Below, piece by piece: positions 28,601 through 38,900 of a stretch of 64,000 bases of DNA. Every line of letters starts with the position of its first letter. Positions within the stretch are counted from its first letter, which is position 1. Under the pieces are notes generated by a model. The model was not told the DNA's origin. It saw only the letters and a program-made list of their open reading frames with translations, and ran no database searches. The stretch is from Pseudomonadota bacterium (GTDB lineage: Bacteria; Myxococcota_A; Polyangia; Haliangiales; Haliangiaceae): contig JAKSDA010000602.1 of the NCBI GenBank assembly GCA_022360315.1, forward strand, positions 1 to 64,000, read 5' to 3'. Position numbers and translations under genes: made by a program.

Positions 28601-29903
28601 CATTGTGGGGCTTTGGCCACTCGGCATCGACCGTGTTTACGTAGAACGGTGTCTGGTCAAAATCGATTTGTGGATTGCCACGCTCGAAGTGCAGACTGGG
28701 CACCAGACGCTTGTGGTGCAGCATGAGCATCACCTTGATGAAGCCGGCAATACCGGCAGCGGCTTCCAGGTGGCCGATATTGGTCTTTACCGAGCCGAGC
28801 GCGCAACGATCTGGCCGATCGAATACCCGGCCGGCCGGCCGACCACTGCCAAATACCCTGGCCAGCGCGGCGATCTCGATCGCGTCGCCCAGAGTGGTGC
28901 CGGTTCCGTGGCATTCCACGTATTGCAGATCTGCCGGATCGACCTCGGCGATGGCCAGAGCGTCGGCAATTACCCTGGCCTGGCCGTCTGCTGCTGGCGC
29001 AGTCAGGCCCACTTTCCGGCCTCCATCATTATTGACTGCCGATCCGATGATCGTGCCGTAGACAAAATCGCCATCATCCAGGGCATCTTGCAGGCGCTTG
29101 AGGACCACGACTGCCACACCGTTGCCAAACACAGTTCCATCGGCGCTGGCATCGAACGCCCGCACATGGCCAGTTCGCGAAAAAATGCTGTTGGAGTGAT
29201 AGTGATAGCCAGCGCGCTGGGGCAAACGCACGGAAACCCCACCGGCCAGGGCCAGGTTGGCGGTGTGCGAGATCAACGCCTCGCAGGCCAGTTCCACTGC
29301 CACCAATGACGTCGAGCAGGCAGTTTGAACTGAAATACTCGGGCCGGTAAGATTTAGTTTATAAGAGACAAGAGGCGCCAGATAATCCTTGTCATTGCCG
29401 AGCAGAGCCTGAAAATAGCCCACTCGGTGCAACCAAGACGGATTGCTGTAGAGATGGCGAACCAGATAATCGCTGAATCGTGAGCCGGCAAATACCCCGA
29501 CCCGGTCGGACAAGCGATCGGGTCGGTAGCCGGCGTTTTCGAGCGCGTGGTAAGCGGTCTCCAGAAATAGACGCTGTTGCGGGTCCAGCCCTTCGGCTTC
29601 GCGGGGAGTAACCCCGAAGAACCGGGCATCAAATCGGTCGACCCCGTCGATGGGCGCTCCGCGCGGAACATAGGACGGCGCACTGCTGTCGTGGTCGGGA
29701 ACTCCCTCGGCACGGAGCGTTTCTCGGTCAAAACTCTCGAGCGATTCTACCCCGCCGCGTAGATTGGCCCAAAACCTGTCCAGATTGGGCGCACCCGGAA
29801 AACGACCGCTCATCCCGATAACAGCGATCGCCTCGCCGCTCTGCTCGACCTCGTCCCTATCGTCTTCGCGAATATTGCTGTCTTGCCTGTTGGCCTGGTT
29901 CAT
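22623..29903 (-). CDS. Terminal hybrid PKS/NRPS: KS-AT-ACP-C-A-PCP-TE
   Basis: 2426 aa; ATG 29903 preceded by GAGGTG. Domains by residue: KS about 25-450 (TACSTSL, ECHGTGT, TNIGHLE: complete Cys-His-His). AT about 555-860 (GHSVGE, HAFH: malonyl-type). ACP about 965-1035 (GGHSL). C about 1065-1500 (HHIVADGGS). A about 1530-2050 (FTSGSTGEPKGV, YGPTETS, YRTGD, NGKLD). PCP about 2065-2130 (LGGDSL). TE about 2150-2426 (GHSFGG, catalytic His in GDHTTM). The module adds an unreduced malonate, then one amino acid, then releases the chain. The A pocket reads as DATKVGHIG, one change from the known Asp code DLTKVGHIG. The A4 segment is unusual (GDAGHTAF), so this reading is moderate. The acidic N-terminus (REDDRDEVE) faces the Arg-rich tail of NRPS-B, whose gene ends 33 bp upstream. 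Confidence 0.93.
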   Translation of the reverse strand: MNQANRQDSNIREDDRDEVEQSGEAIAVIGMSGRFPGAPNLDRFWANLRGGVESLESFDRETLRAEGVPDHDSSAPSYVPRGAPIDGVDRFDARFFGVTPREAEGLDPQQRLFLETAYHALENAGYRPDRLSDRVGVFAGSRFSDYLVRHLYSNPSWLHRVGYFQALLGNDKDYLAPLVSYKLNLTGPSISVQTACSTSLVAVELACEALISHTANLALAGGVSVRLPQRAGYHYHSNSIFSRTGHVRAFDASADGTVFGNGVAVVVLKRLQDALDDGDFVYGTIIGSAVNNDGGRKVGLTAPAADGQARVIADALAIAEVDPADLQYVECHGTGTTLGDAIEIAALARVFGSGRPAGRVFDRPDRCALGSVKTNIGHLEAAAGIAGFIKVMLMLHHKRLVPSLHFERGNPQIDFDQTPFYVNTVDAEWPKPHNGPRRAGISSFGIGGTNAHLIVEEAARPRWLESQGVEPQGAEQGQRPHLVRLSARSPAALDRACVGVGAYLEKHAELPLAHVAATLGRGRQGFEYRRMCLARSGQDAAARLRDGQGCTDGKATGGDKSVVFLFPGQGVQYPGMARDVYQGSWAESRIFRAIIDQGAEILQPLLHLDLRELMFARPGDASAAERLRRTALTQPAIFLLEMALARLWHSWGIVPAAMLGHSVGEYVAACLAGVLSFEDGLALIAERGRLVDSLPSGSMVSVQLDRERLSALLPDQVEIAAENGFALTVASGPSRAVDELVASLVAGDISHRRVVTSHAFHSAMLEPCLDRFRAAVSRVALQPPERPFVSNVTGTWITDQQACDPDYWVRHLRQPVLFARGLRTLADQAQPVFIEVGPGRVATTFARATLPGAHTITCLPDAMAAEQDSQTSLLAAVGRLWLAGVDLDEDALYPQARRVPLPGYPFERDRHWVEARAMTAPPAVEVPPTGQRPGQQPALQPARQAVLSDDGIVGDRAGHIDNRPSGLGSRYVAPADDVETAVAAIWQEQLGVSPVGREDAFVDLGGHSLLATRIATRIHETLGVELDLALFFAAGGGRVADLAAAIGDQRSGKASAKPRLEPFPREGELPLTPAQERMWFLHRLAPHSPAYNLPGAFPVDGPLDLAALQNAIGDLVQRHEILRCRFPYRGNRPVVEVAPRALIELPLADLSELAADEQARRIDELRRTDAGRAFDLERGLALRASVLRLAADRHIVLFNVHHIVADGGSFGILARDLGELYRARLEDRPAVLPALEVQYIDYAFWLHSYLGGPRMERLENYWHEHLAGAPQVFEIDTDFARPEVADYRGARIALSLDAEMTAALRALARRYGATPFMALLAAFQVLLWNRTGNTDFLIGTHSTQRNHRYLENLVGLFVNQLVLRADLSGNPSFAAVLERVRSDVVSAFAHQELPFERLVELLRAERDLSRTPIIQVLLVYQNHPPVQPGGAVLPAGEASDEQVIRNDLQLVFFEDGESLRGFLEYRSSLFAAKTMARLAEQLVELIGLVTAQPELTLHRIADRLPHLDADAIAARNRVLSNPSKRSEQPVLWRILNRAEQSPDRVAVVSVEEPAAELRELRYGELITASRRLAVVLRRAGVGREVTVGLFMDRSAAFMIGWLATWLAGGAFVPLDIHSGPRRLIYQLQTSGTRVLVTTRAWRDQLALEVADGRHIAIVDDLIGHLGESDAGSGQKSLARLVPQQTAYVLFTSGSTGEPKGVAVEHRNLAGYVDAIIDQLDMKPVSYGWILSTVGDAGHTAFIPPLVLGGCVHAIGPSMASQPALLAAYLRERDVSFVKIFPGMLQALQVGGRIADIMPTRHLVLGGEKSQLSWRRELHRAAPHCRIDNHYGPTETSIGVVTERFEPDDTEQAQTSPLGRPLPGVRAYLVDPLDRPVADGQRGELHIGGDLVARGYVGRPGLTAERFIPDPWSVEPGARRYRTGDCAHVDDSGRLFFRGRIDAQVKLRGFRIEPGEIENVLHRSEWVGRAAVVLRPDPRPRLVAYVVPANGTDGHGRAGHGTDSEMRGGSRSRQAESSELADRLRAWLTERLPPVMIPSAFVLMDKLPLSRNGKLDTSALPTPSGTRTGSRRPPETPLGRQLAALWAQVLGCDQVGLDDNFFELGGDSLLSIQLITLANRAGLRLTPQLLFRHQTLAEQTLVLDSAGRAPGFDQRALVMLQPAGDAAPLFCVHPAGGMVFGYLALARALGPSLPLFALQDVTYLRHPVVEYTVTVQELAARYVDEVVTAWPEGAVRLAGHSFGGLVALELGHRLRAIGRSVSLIALLDTRPPHDDDSTDDGDTASDERLDILVHMVTAMYRLQGCSAPVEAAALGPLTEAERLQRASAVLRELDMYRDLTPPRLASTLAVYSAHHAAAVSYRPDIWPGELILCRPRDEPAPESGDPGAGWSRYASRGVTVLPVAGDHTTMLTADRVGDLAAGLRRWL

Positions 29904-29936
29904 GGCACCTCTTTCTCACCCAGCAACTGGTCCCGT

Positions 29937-32900
29937 TCACCTGCGTCGCCGTCGCCGTCGCGCGGCCTTGCGCCGCGACGCTTGCTCGCGACTCTCGCCC
30001 ATATCGACAGCCGACTTGCTGGCCGCAAAGTAGCGAGCCTGGTCGCGAATCGTGGGGTTCTCGAATAGGTCCACCAGCGGGAATCTGCGCTCGAACCGCT
30101 CCTGCAGGCGATTGTGCAAGCGCACCATTTGCACCGACGTACCGCCCAGCTCGAAGAAATTGTGCGTGACTCCAACCTCAGTGGTGGCCAGGACATCGCG
30201 CCAGATATCGGCCACGCGCTGCTCGTTTTGGTTGGCTGGGTCCTCAAACGAGTGCCGGCCCGCCCCGATATCAGCGCTACCCTGGGGATCGGTCAACGCA
30301 GCCCGATCGAGCGCCCCCTCGGGAGTCAGTGGCAGTCGGTCGAGGACCATCACATGACCCGGTACCTGGTACGGTGGCAGTCGCTCGCGCAAATACCCGC
30401 GGACCTCATCCGGGTCGAGTTGCCCGTGGCTGACCGGTCGATCGCCATCGTCGAACAGCGCAGCTGGTGTGGTCGATACCCTACCACCGATGAATGTGTG
30501 AGCCAGGTCGTGGTCCTCATCGAGCGCAAATAGATGCCGCAGCTCTTCGAACGCCAGGCCGCCAATGGGCGTGACACCAATACCGTGCTCCATATTGGTC
30601 GTCATCAAGAGCTGGCCCATGTAGCCCGCTTCGAGCAGGCAAAAGTCGCGCGCCATGTCGGGATAGAGTGGTGCCACGGCGCTCAGCTTGCCGATCAAGA
30701 AGATCGAGAACGCCGCAGTCTGATAAATTGGCCGGTTGGGCGGGCCGTGACAGTCGACCGGAATGTCGACATCCGTGGTGATGGCGACGAGTCGATGACT
30801 TTCCGCATCGTAGTAATAGGTGCCGGCGCGCAGCCCGTCGACCCGGTCCGGTCGCACGTGAAGGTACGTCTGTACCGGGTACAGACCGCCACCGGAGGGA
30901 TAGCGGTATTTGGGCAGAGGCATTCCGGCCGGCTGCACCGAGCGCAAGCAGGCCAGCCAGCGACCCAGTTCGACCAGGCCGACCGGCTCGAGCATGAAAT
31001 GACTATAACTCCGGCGACGAGCGTACACCGCCTCGATGGCGTGGTCGGGATTGTCGCCAGTATGTGCGGCCAGACGGCCGGGCAGCTGCAAGGGTAGAGC
31101 GACCGCGGCACCTGACTCTGCGCGCAAACCTCTCTTGTCCAGTTTGAACTGCAAACGCGCGATGGGATCGAAGATCGCCCGGGACATCCAGTCTACCGGC
31201 TCGGGTGCCGAACCCGGCGGGGCCACAAGAGCGGTGGGCTGGTCCATTGCACCCAGGTCGCGAGCGTCCAGTTGCTCGGCCAGAAACGCCTCTTTGAGTG
31301 ATTCCGCCGTATTGGACACCGCCCCACCTGTGATCAGATGAACCAGCTCGTCGGTCTCTTCTAGATCGAAGCGGTCGCGAATCGCTTCAAACGCCATCCC
31401 GCCAAGTGGACACAAACCGACACTGGCCGGAGTTTCTTCCATGAGCAGTTGTCCCATATAGCCAGCTTCCAGCACACAGAAATCGCGGCCGAGCCCGGGA
31501 TAGAGAGCGGCGACTGCGCTCAGCCGGCCGATGAAAAAGATGGTAAAAGCGGCTGCATCGACGATAGGCCGGTTTTGTGGCGCATGAAAGCGTGGCGGCG
31601 CCGGTGCTTCCGATAGCTTGTCGAGACGGTGAGCCCCGGGGTGATAATAGTAGATGCCAGGAGAGAAACCGTCCACTCGTCCCGGCTCTATCGAAATGTA
31701 CGCCTGCACCGGGTATAGCCCTCCGCCCGAGGGATAGCGGTATTTGGGCAGGGGCGAGCCCTTTGGCTCGATGTAGCGCAAGACCTCGAGCAGAGCCGCG
31801 AAGTCATCGGCCGACACGGCTCGAGGCAAGAAACGGCGCCGACTGCGGCGGTTGATGAACGCCTGGCTGTCGTCCTCGAGTGCCCCATCGAGATGCACGA
31901 CCTCGCCGTTCAGGTCGCGGCGCAAAAAGCGCCGTTCCAGCTTGAATTGCAGTCGCTCCACAGGAACCGAGATCGGCTCGAATTCCAGCCGCAACCACCG
32001 GTCGTCGGCTGCGGGAAACGCGGGCATCGAGGCTCCGCCAGCGTTCGCATTAACCGGCCCGGCCTCGACCAGAGGCGGGCTGGCTGGCAGCGCGCTGGTT
32101 GCCGCCATGCTCTGACGCGACACCACGTAGGCGACCAGCCGTCGGGTCGGCGCCCCCGGTTCCGGGCTGCGCACCGGAAATGCAGCAACCGCGGCCGCGC
32201 CGACCGAGTCGTGTTGGCCCAGGACCGCCTCTATTTCCGAAAACTCTCGGTGTTGTCTGCGAATGGCGACAGGCGTGTCATCCCGACCGACCAACTCGAT
32301 CACACCGTTGTCTCGCATCTGGCACACGTCACCGGTGCGAAACAGGCGCACCGTTTCACCGGCGTGCAGAGGATGCAAAACCGCGGCAAAGGCCAACTCG
32401 GTGCTGTCCTCGTCGGCCCAGTAGCCGCGGGCCAGGCCGGCGCCACCGATATACAGATCGCCGGGTACTCCGATCGGCCGGGGTCTGTGCTGCTTGTCGA
32501 GAATAAAGGCAGTTTGACCCGGCAAGGGACGACCCAGAGGCATGACTCCAGCACCGCCGTTATCGCCAGACCCACTGCTCTCGCTTGATGAAGCCTCGGT
32601 CGGTGAATCCGCCCGGCCCAGTTCGTAAACCAGCGACCAGGTGGCGGTCTCCGCGCTGCCGCTCAGGCTGGCGACACGGGCACTGGGCCAGCGCTGGTGC
32701 AGGCGCTCGGCCAGCGCCGTAGGTACCGGCTCGCCGGATAGCAGTATCACTCGCGGCGCCCACACCGACTCTGTGCGCTCGGATGTACCGAGCACAAACG
32801 TATCCATGATTACCGGATCACTGCTCCACACAGTGATGTTTTGGCGTTGACTCGTAGCCCACAGATAATCCGAGTCACGCACCGCGCCGGGCCGCGGCAG

Positions 32901-35900
32901 CACCACGGTGGCACCTGCGACGAGCGGAGCAAAAAGATTGTAGACACCGCGATCCTGGTTCAGGTCAGCAGGAGCAAACACCTTATCAGTCTTGGTAATA
33001 TCGAATTGGCGATTGACATGCACCATGGCGTTAACCGCGGCACTGTGAGGTACCGCGACACCGCGCGGCTCGCCATCGCTGGCTACATCGAAGATCATGT
33101 AAGCGAGATTCTCGATGTCATGATCTGGCAAATCGTCAATCGAACGCTGGCCCTGCAGCTGGCCCGACCCACGGACGACATGATCCACCGCCAGCCAATG
33201 GCCTGCAGCCTGTGGCCGAGAAAACGCCTGCAGCAAATCAGATCGGGTCAGAATGAGCCGCACCTCGCCTCGCTCGAGCAAGTCAGCCAGGAGTTCGGCC
33301 TGGTGATCCGGGTTGATCGGCAGAAAAGGCGCACCGGCTGTCATGACGCCGAGAGCGGCCACTGCCTGCTCCCAGCCGGCATGCAAGACCAGCGCGACCG
33401 GCATATCGGCGCACGCACCGCGTTCGACCAGCCAATCGGCAACCGCACAGGCACGTTCCATCAGCTCGCCATACGTCAGCTCGAATTCACCACCCCGCGC
33501 ATCGACAATGAGCGCCGTTCGGTCGGGATGCATACGCGCCTGTCCGGCGACAAACTCGTGCAGTGCCGGCAGAGAGGGCAGCTTCTTGTCCTCAGCGGCC
33601 TCGAGTGCGATCAGCGTCTGCCGTTGCTGGTCGGGGATGAGTGCGGGTACCGGCCGATGCCAGGTCTCGGCATCTCGGGCCAACGCCTCGACAAGGCCCC
33701 AATAAGCCGCAAACATCGCCTCGATCATGCCCTCGGGAAAGAGCTCGACAACCACGTCCCAGTTGAAGCACAGAGCTCCGTCCTCTTCGGTCAAGTGATG
33801 ATCGAGCCACACCTGGGGCGTTTGCGAAATACTGTAGACCAGCTCGCCCACGCTCTCGCCCGCGGCAGTGTCGCCGCCGAAGCCCTGAATTGTGAACAGC
33901 CGGCTGGTAAAAACCACCGGCATCAAGACCGCACTGCCGCCCTGGCGGCGGCCGAGATCGCGCAGGACTCGCACCCCGCCGTAATGGCCGTGATCGAGAT
34001 CGGTCCACAGGCGCTCCTGCAAACGGCGCGCGCGCAGAGCAAAACTATCGTCGCCCAGCGGTCCATCCATGGGCCCGGTATCCACCCCCACCAGGGTCAT
34101 CGAGGTGAACTCACCGAGAATGCTGTGAACCTGGGGATGAATCGGCAGACGATTGAACATGGTCACGTTCAGAGTAAAGCGCGGGCTCTTGCTCCACGCC
34201 CCGAGGACCTCTGCGAATGCGGTCATGAGCACGCCGGTCGGCGTGACACCGAAAGCGGCGGCAGTTTTTTTGATGCTGTTCCATTGCTCGGCGGGCAGGC
34301 GGCCAGCAAGCCGTTCGAAGCGGGCATTGTCGGGCCGACTGGCCCGCAAGGGGAGCTGAGGAGCCGGTGGCAATCCGCTGATGCGTTCGTTCCAATAGGC
34401 CTGCGAGCGCCGATAGAGCTCGGTCTCTTCCAGTTTCTTCTCAGCAAGCACGTAGTCGCGGAACGAGATGTCCAGCGGTTCCACAGCAGTCTGGGGCGAT
34501 CGCGCCAGCCGGGCCATCTCCATGAACAAGAGCTGAAAACTCCAGGCATCGGCGAGAAGCAGATCGAATGACAGGTGCAATCTCGTGCGCGTTCGGTCGA
34601 TTCGAGTCGCCCGCACTTCGAAGAGCGGCCACGTATCAGTCGCCCGCACACGATGCGAAAGCGCGTGGCGAAGCTCCAGAAGCTGGCGCTCCCGGTCGGC
34701 CGGAGAGGCGTCGCGAAGGTCGAGTACTTCGACCTGGTAAGCCGGCACTTCGGGCAAAATCCGCTGCTGACCATCGGGCAAGAAGACCAGTCGAAGAGCA
34801 TCATGGCGTTCGATCATGGCGCGCAGGGCAAACGTAAAGCCGTCGAGATCGAGGTCCACACTGTCCACCTCGGTATAGTAATGGGCCGAAAAATCGCCCA
34901 TATCGAATACGCCCATGCGACCGACCCAGTACGCCTGCTGAATATCGTTGAGCGGAAACGGATCGTGGCGGTGCGCGAGGTCGGGCCGCAGCACCGGCAA
35001 CTTGCTGACCATGACAGCCTGGCCGGAGGCGCGATCGCGCGACATGGATAGAGCCAGCTGGCGCACAGTCAGGTTTTCGAACAGAGTGCGCAGCGAGAGC
35101 TCAACTCCAAATTCGTCGCGAATGGCATTGACCAGCTGTACCGCCACCAGCGAGCTCCCGCCGAGCTCGAAAAGATTGTCGTCGATACCGACGGTGTCAA
35201 TTCCGAGTAGCCGGGACCACAGGCGGATGAGTCGCTGTTCGGTGGTAGTGCGCGGCACTCGAGCATCGCTGTCGATATGCGGCGAAGGATCGGGCAGGGC
35301 ACGGCGATCGACTTTGCCGTTGGGAGTCAGCGGCAAGCTGTCGAGCTCGATAAACGTCGCTGGTATCATATAGTCGGGAATTTGTTCGGCGAGAGAGCGC
35401 CGCAATCCGGCCACATCGAGCGGCCGCAACTCGGCGCGCACTACCACATGAGCGACCAGGCGGCGCGCTCTGCCAGCGCCGCCGCCAATATATGGCGCCG
35501 AAGCCACTGCAGCGACCACATGCTCGCTCCGGGCCAGTGCAGCCTCGATCTCGCCGAGCTCGATCCGGTAGCCGCCGACTTTGACCTGGGTATCTTGCCG
35601 GCCAAGAAACTCGATATTTCCATCGGGCAGGTATTTGCCCATATCTCCGGTGCGGTACAGGCGCTCGCCGCTCTCGGGATGAATGATGAACGAGGCCGAT
35701 GTTTTGGCGTCATCAGCAAAATACCCGCGAGCGAGACCGACACCACCGATGTACAGCTCACCGGCAACGTGCAGTGGACGCTGTTGTAAATGACAGTCCA
35801 GTACATGGAAGGACTGATTGGCCAGGGGTTTGCCGTAGGGTACGCTGGGCCAGCTGGGCGCCGGAGTTGGTACCGGATAAGCGATCGACCAGATCGCAGC

Positions 35901-38900
35901 CTCGGTCGCGCCGCCCAGGCTGACCGTGCGCGCATCGGGTCGATGCGCCACCAGCCGATCGCCGATATCCACCGGCAGCCAGTCACCCGACAGCATGGCC
36001 AGGCGAAGACTGGCCGGGATCGCGCCGGGATGACTGTCGGCATGGGTCAGCATCATATCCAATAGAGCTGGCACCGAATTCCACAGAGTCACTCCATGGC
36101 GGGCTGCGGTGTTCGACCACGCCGATGGATCGCGGTGCGCATCGGGGTCGGGCAAGACTGCAGCCCCGCCCGCGGCGAACATGCCGTAGAAATCATACAC
36201 CGAGAGATCGAAGCTGAGGTCGGACAGAGCCAGTACCCGATCACCGGCAGTGACGCCGAGGCGGCGATTCAGATCCACAATCGTATTGATCGCACTGCGG
36301 TGCTCGATCGCTGCGCCCTTGGGGGTTCCGGTCGATCCCGACGTGAAGATGACATAGGCGAGATCAGTGGTGGTGGCAGTTTGCATCGGCGGATCGACCG
36401 CTTCCGCGGCCAGCACATCGTCGCCAATCCGCACTACATCGATCGCATTGGGTCCATCGGGCCAGGAAAGGTCCAGACCCGCCTGAGTGAGCGCACAGAC
36501 CACCTCGCCGAGCTCCATAACGATTTGGCGGCGATTTCCCGGCCAGCTCGGATTGACCGGCAGGTAGGCGCCGCCCGCCAGCATGACGGCCAGAGTCGCC
36601 ACGGCCTGTTGCCAGCCTTTTTCCATCACCACGGCGACCAGTCGATTGGGCGACACGCCGCGGTCGCGCAGGCGGTGGGCCAGATGGCTGGCCGCTCGCC
36701 ACAACTCGCGGTAGCTCACTGTGCGTTGGTTGGTAATCACTGCCGGGCGTTCGGGCCAACGGGCAAACGACGCCGCGACCAGACGATCCATGGTGGCTAT
36801 GGCCAGCTCGCCCAGGTCGCAGGCAGTGTCATTGGCCCGGGCATAGAGAGCGCGATGGGATTCGGGCACGAGGTCGAAGGCAGCTCGATGCCAGGCCCCG
36901 GGGTCGTTCGCCAAATGCTGCAGCAAGCCGGTGTGAGCGGCAAAGAGGTCATCGATCATGTGGTCGGGAAACAGCTCGTCGACCGTATCCCAGCTCCACA
37001 GCAGCCTGCCGCCCTGTTCCAGGACTTGCGCGTCGAGCCACACCTGCGGCGTCTGCGATACACTGTAGACCACGTCGCCGTAAGGAACATCGCTGTCGGT
37101 GAATTTTGCCACCCGCGGGTCGCGGAACAGCCGGCTGGTGAAGACCACCGGCATCAGTGCGCCAGGAGATTGGCCCCGGGCCCGGGCCAGGTCGCGAATC
37201 ACTTCCACGCCGCTATATCTGCGGTGATCGAGGTCAGCCCACAACTGCTCCTGCAGCCGGCGGGCCCGCAACGCAAAAATCTCGTCATTGCCGTCCGGGC
37301 CGGGCGAGGTATCCACGGCCAGCAGAGTCAACGAGGTGAAGTCACCGACTACCGCATCGATCTGTTCGTGCAGAGGCATGCGGTTGAACGTGGTGACATT
37401 GACAGTAAAGCGCGGGTTGCGGCTCCACGCAGCCAGGGTTTCGGCAAATACCGCGAGCAGGAGTCCGGACGGGGTGATGCCCGCGCTGGCCGCACGCTCG
37501 CACAGAGCTTGCCACACAGCCGGCTCCAGCTGACCATGGCGGCGTACAAAACGCGGTTGGCCGAGAGTGGCAGGATCCCGGGCCAGCGGTAACTCGGGCG
37601 CAGGTGCGAGCTCGTCCAGGCGATGGCGCCAGTAATTGCGATCGCGGCGGTAGCGGCTGCTGTGTTCCTTGCGCGCGACCGCGAGCATATAATCGCGAAA
37701 GGTGACCTCGAGCGGCTCCATCGCTGCATCGGGCTCGGCGTAGAGGTAGGCGAACTCCAGAATTAATAACTGTGAACTCCACGCATCAGAGATGAGAAGA
37801 TCAAAGCTGTAATGAATCCGAATGCGCTCCGGACTGAGCCGGGAAATGCGAATGTCGAACAAAGGCCAGCGGTTGGTGGGCAAGACCTGATGCGACATTT
37901 CCGCCCGGATAGCAGCCAGTTCTCGTTGCCGCTCGTCTTCGCTGGCACTCGAAAGGTCGCGTACCGGAATTTCGAATAATGGCAATTCATCACAAGGAAT
38001 CACCCGCTGCAGGCCGTTTTCCTGAAAAACTGCCCGCAGCATGTCGTGGCGTTTGATCAACCGGCGCCAGATCATCTGGATCCGGTCGGGTTCGAGAACT
38101 GTGGAGTCCAGTTCGGTATACGAATGCGCCGCCACGCTGCCCAGTTCCAGGGCTTGCTCGCGACCCAGCCAATACGCTTGCTGCACATCGTTGAGCGGAA
38201 ATGGCTGATAGCGATTGGCCCGGTCGACCGCGATGCGCAGCTCCTCGGGAGCAGCACCGCCGTCCTGGCTGTGTAGCCGCTCTTGTGCCACGGCCTGGGC
38301 CAGAGACGCGATCGACGCATTTGCGAACAGAGTTCTCAGCTCCAGTTCGACGCCCATCCGGCGCTTGATCTCACCCACCATGCGGATAGCCAGGAGAGAA
38401 TTGCCGCCCAGTTCGAACAGATTGTCGCGAATGCCGACCCGTTCCAGGCCGAGCAGCTCGGCCCAGATACCGGCCAGTTCACGCTCCACGGGCGTTCGGG
38501 CCTGATCGCCATCATCGGAGCCACCGTGATGGACTGGTCGACCGGTCAGAGCACCGCGATCAACCTTGCCATTGCCGGTCAGCGGAAAGCGGTCGAGCAC
38601 GACAAACGCACCGGGCACCATATACGATGGCAACTCGCTTGCGGCCAGCTCGCGCAGACCGGCGATAACGGAGTCCTCGTCTGCCGTCTTCTTCGAAATC
38701 ACCTCATTCGAATCGGTCTCGCTCGAACCGGTTTCGTTCGCTTCACACGGCACGATATAGGCGACCAGGTGGCGATTACCGCGCGTTTCACCCGGTGCTA
38801 CCACCACCACTCCGACCACGTCGGGGCTGGCGCTCAACACGGCTTCGATTTCGCCGAGTTCGATACGGTGGCCCTGAACCTTGACCTGGGTGTCCTGCCG

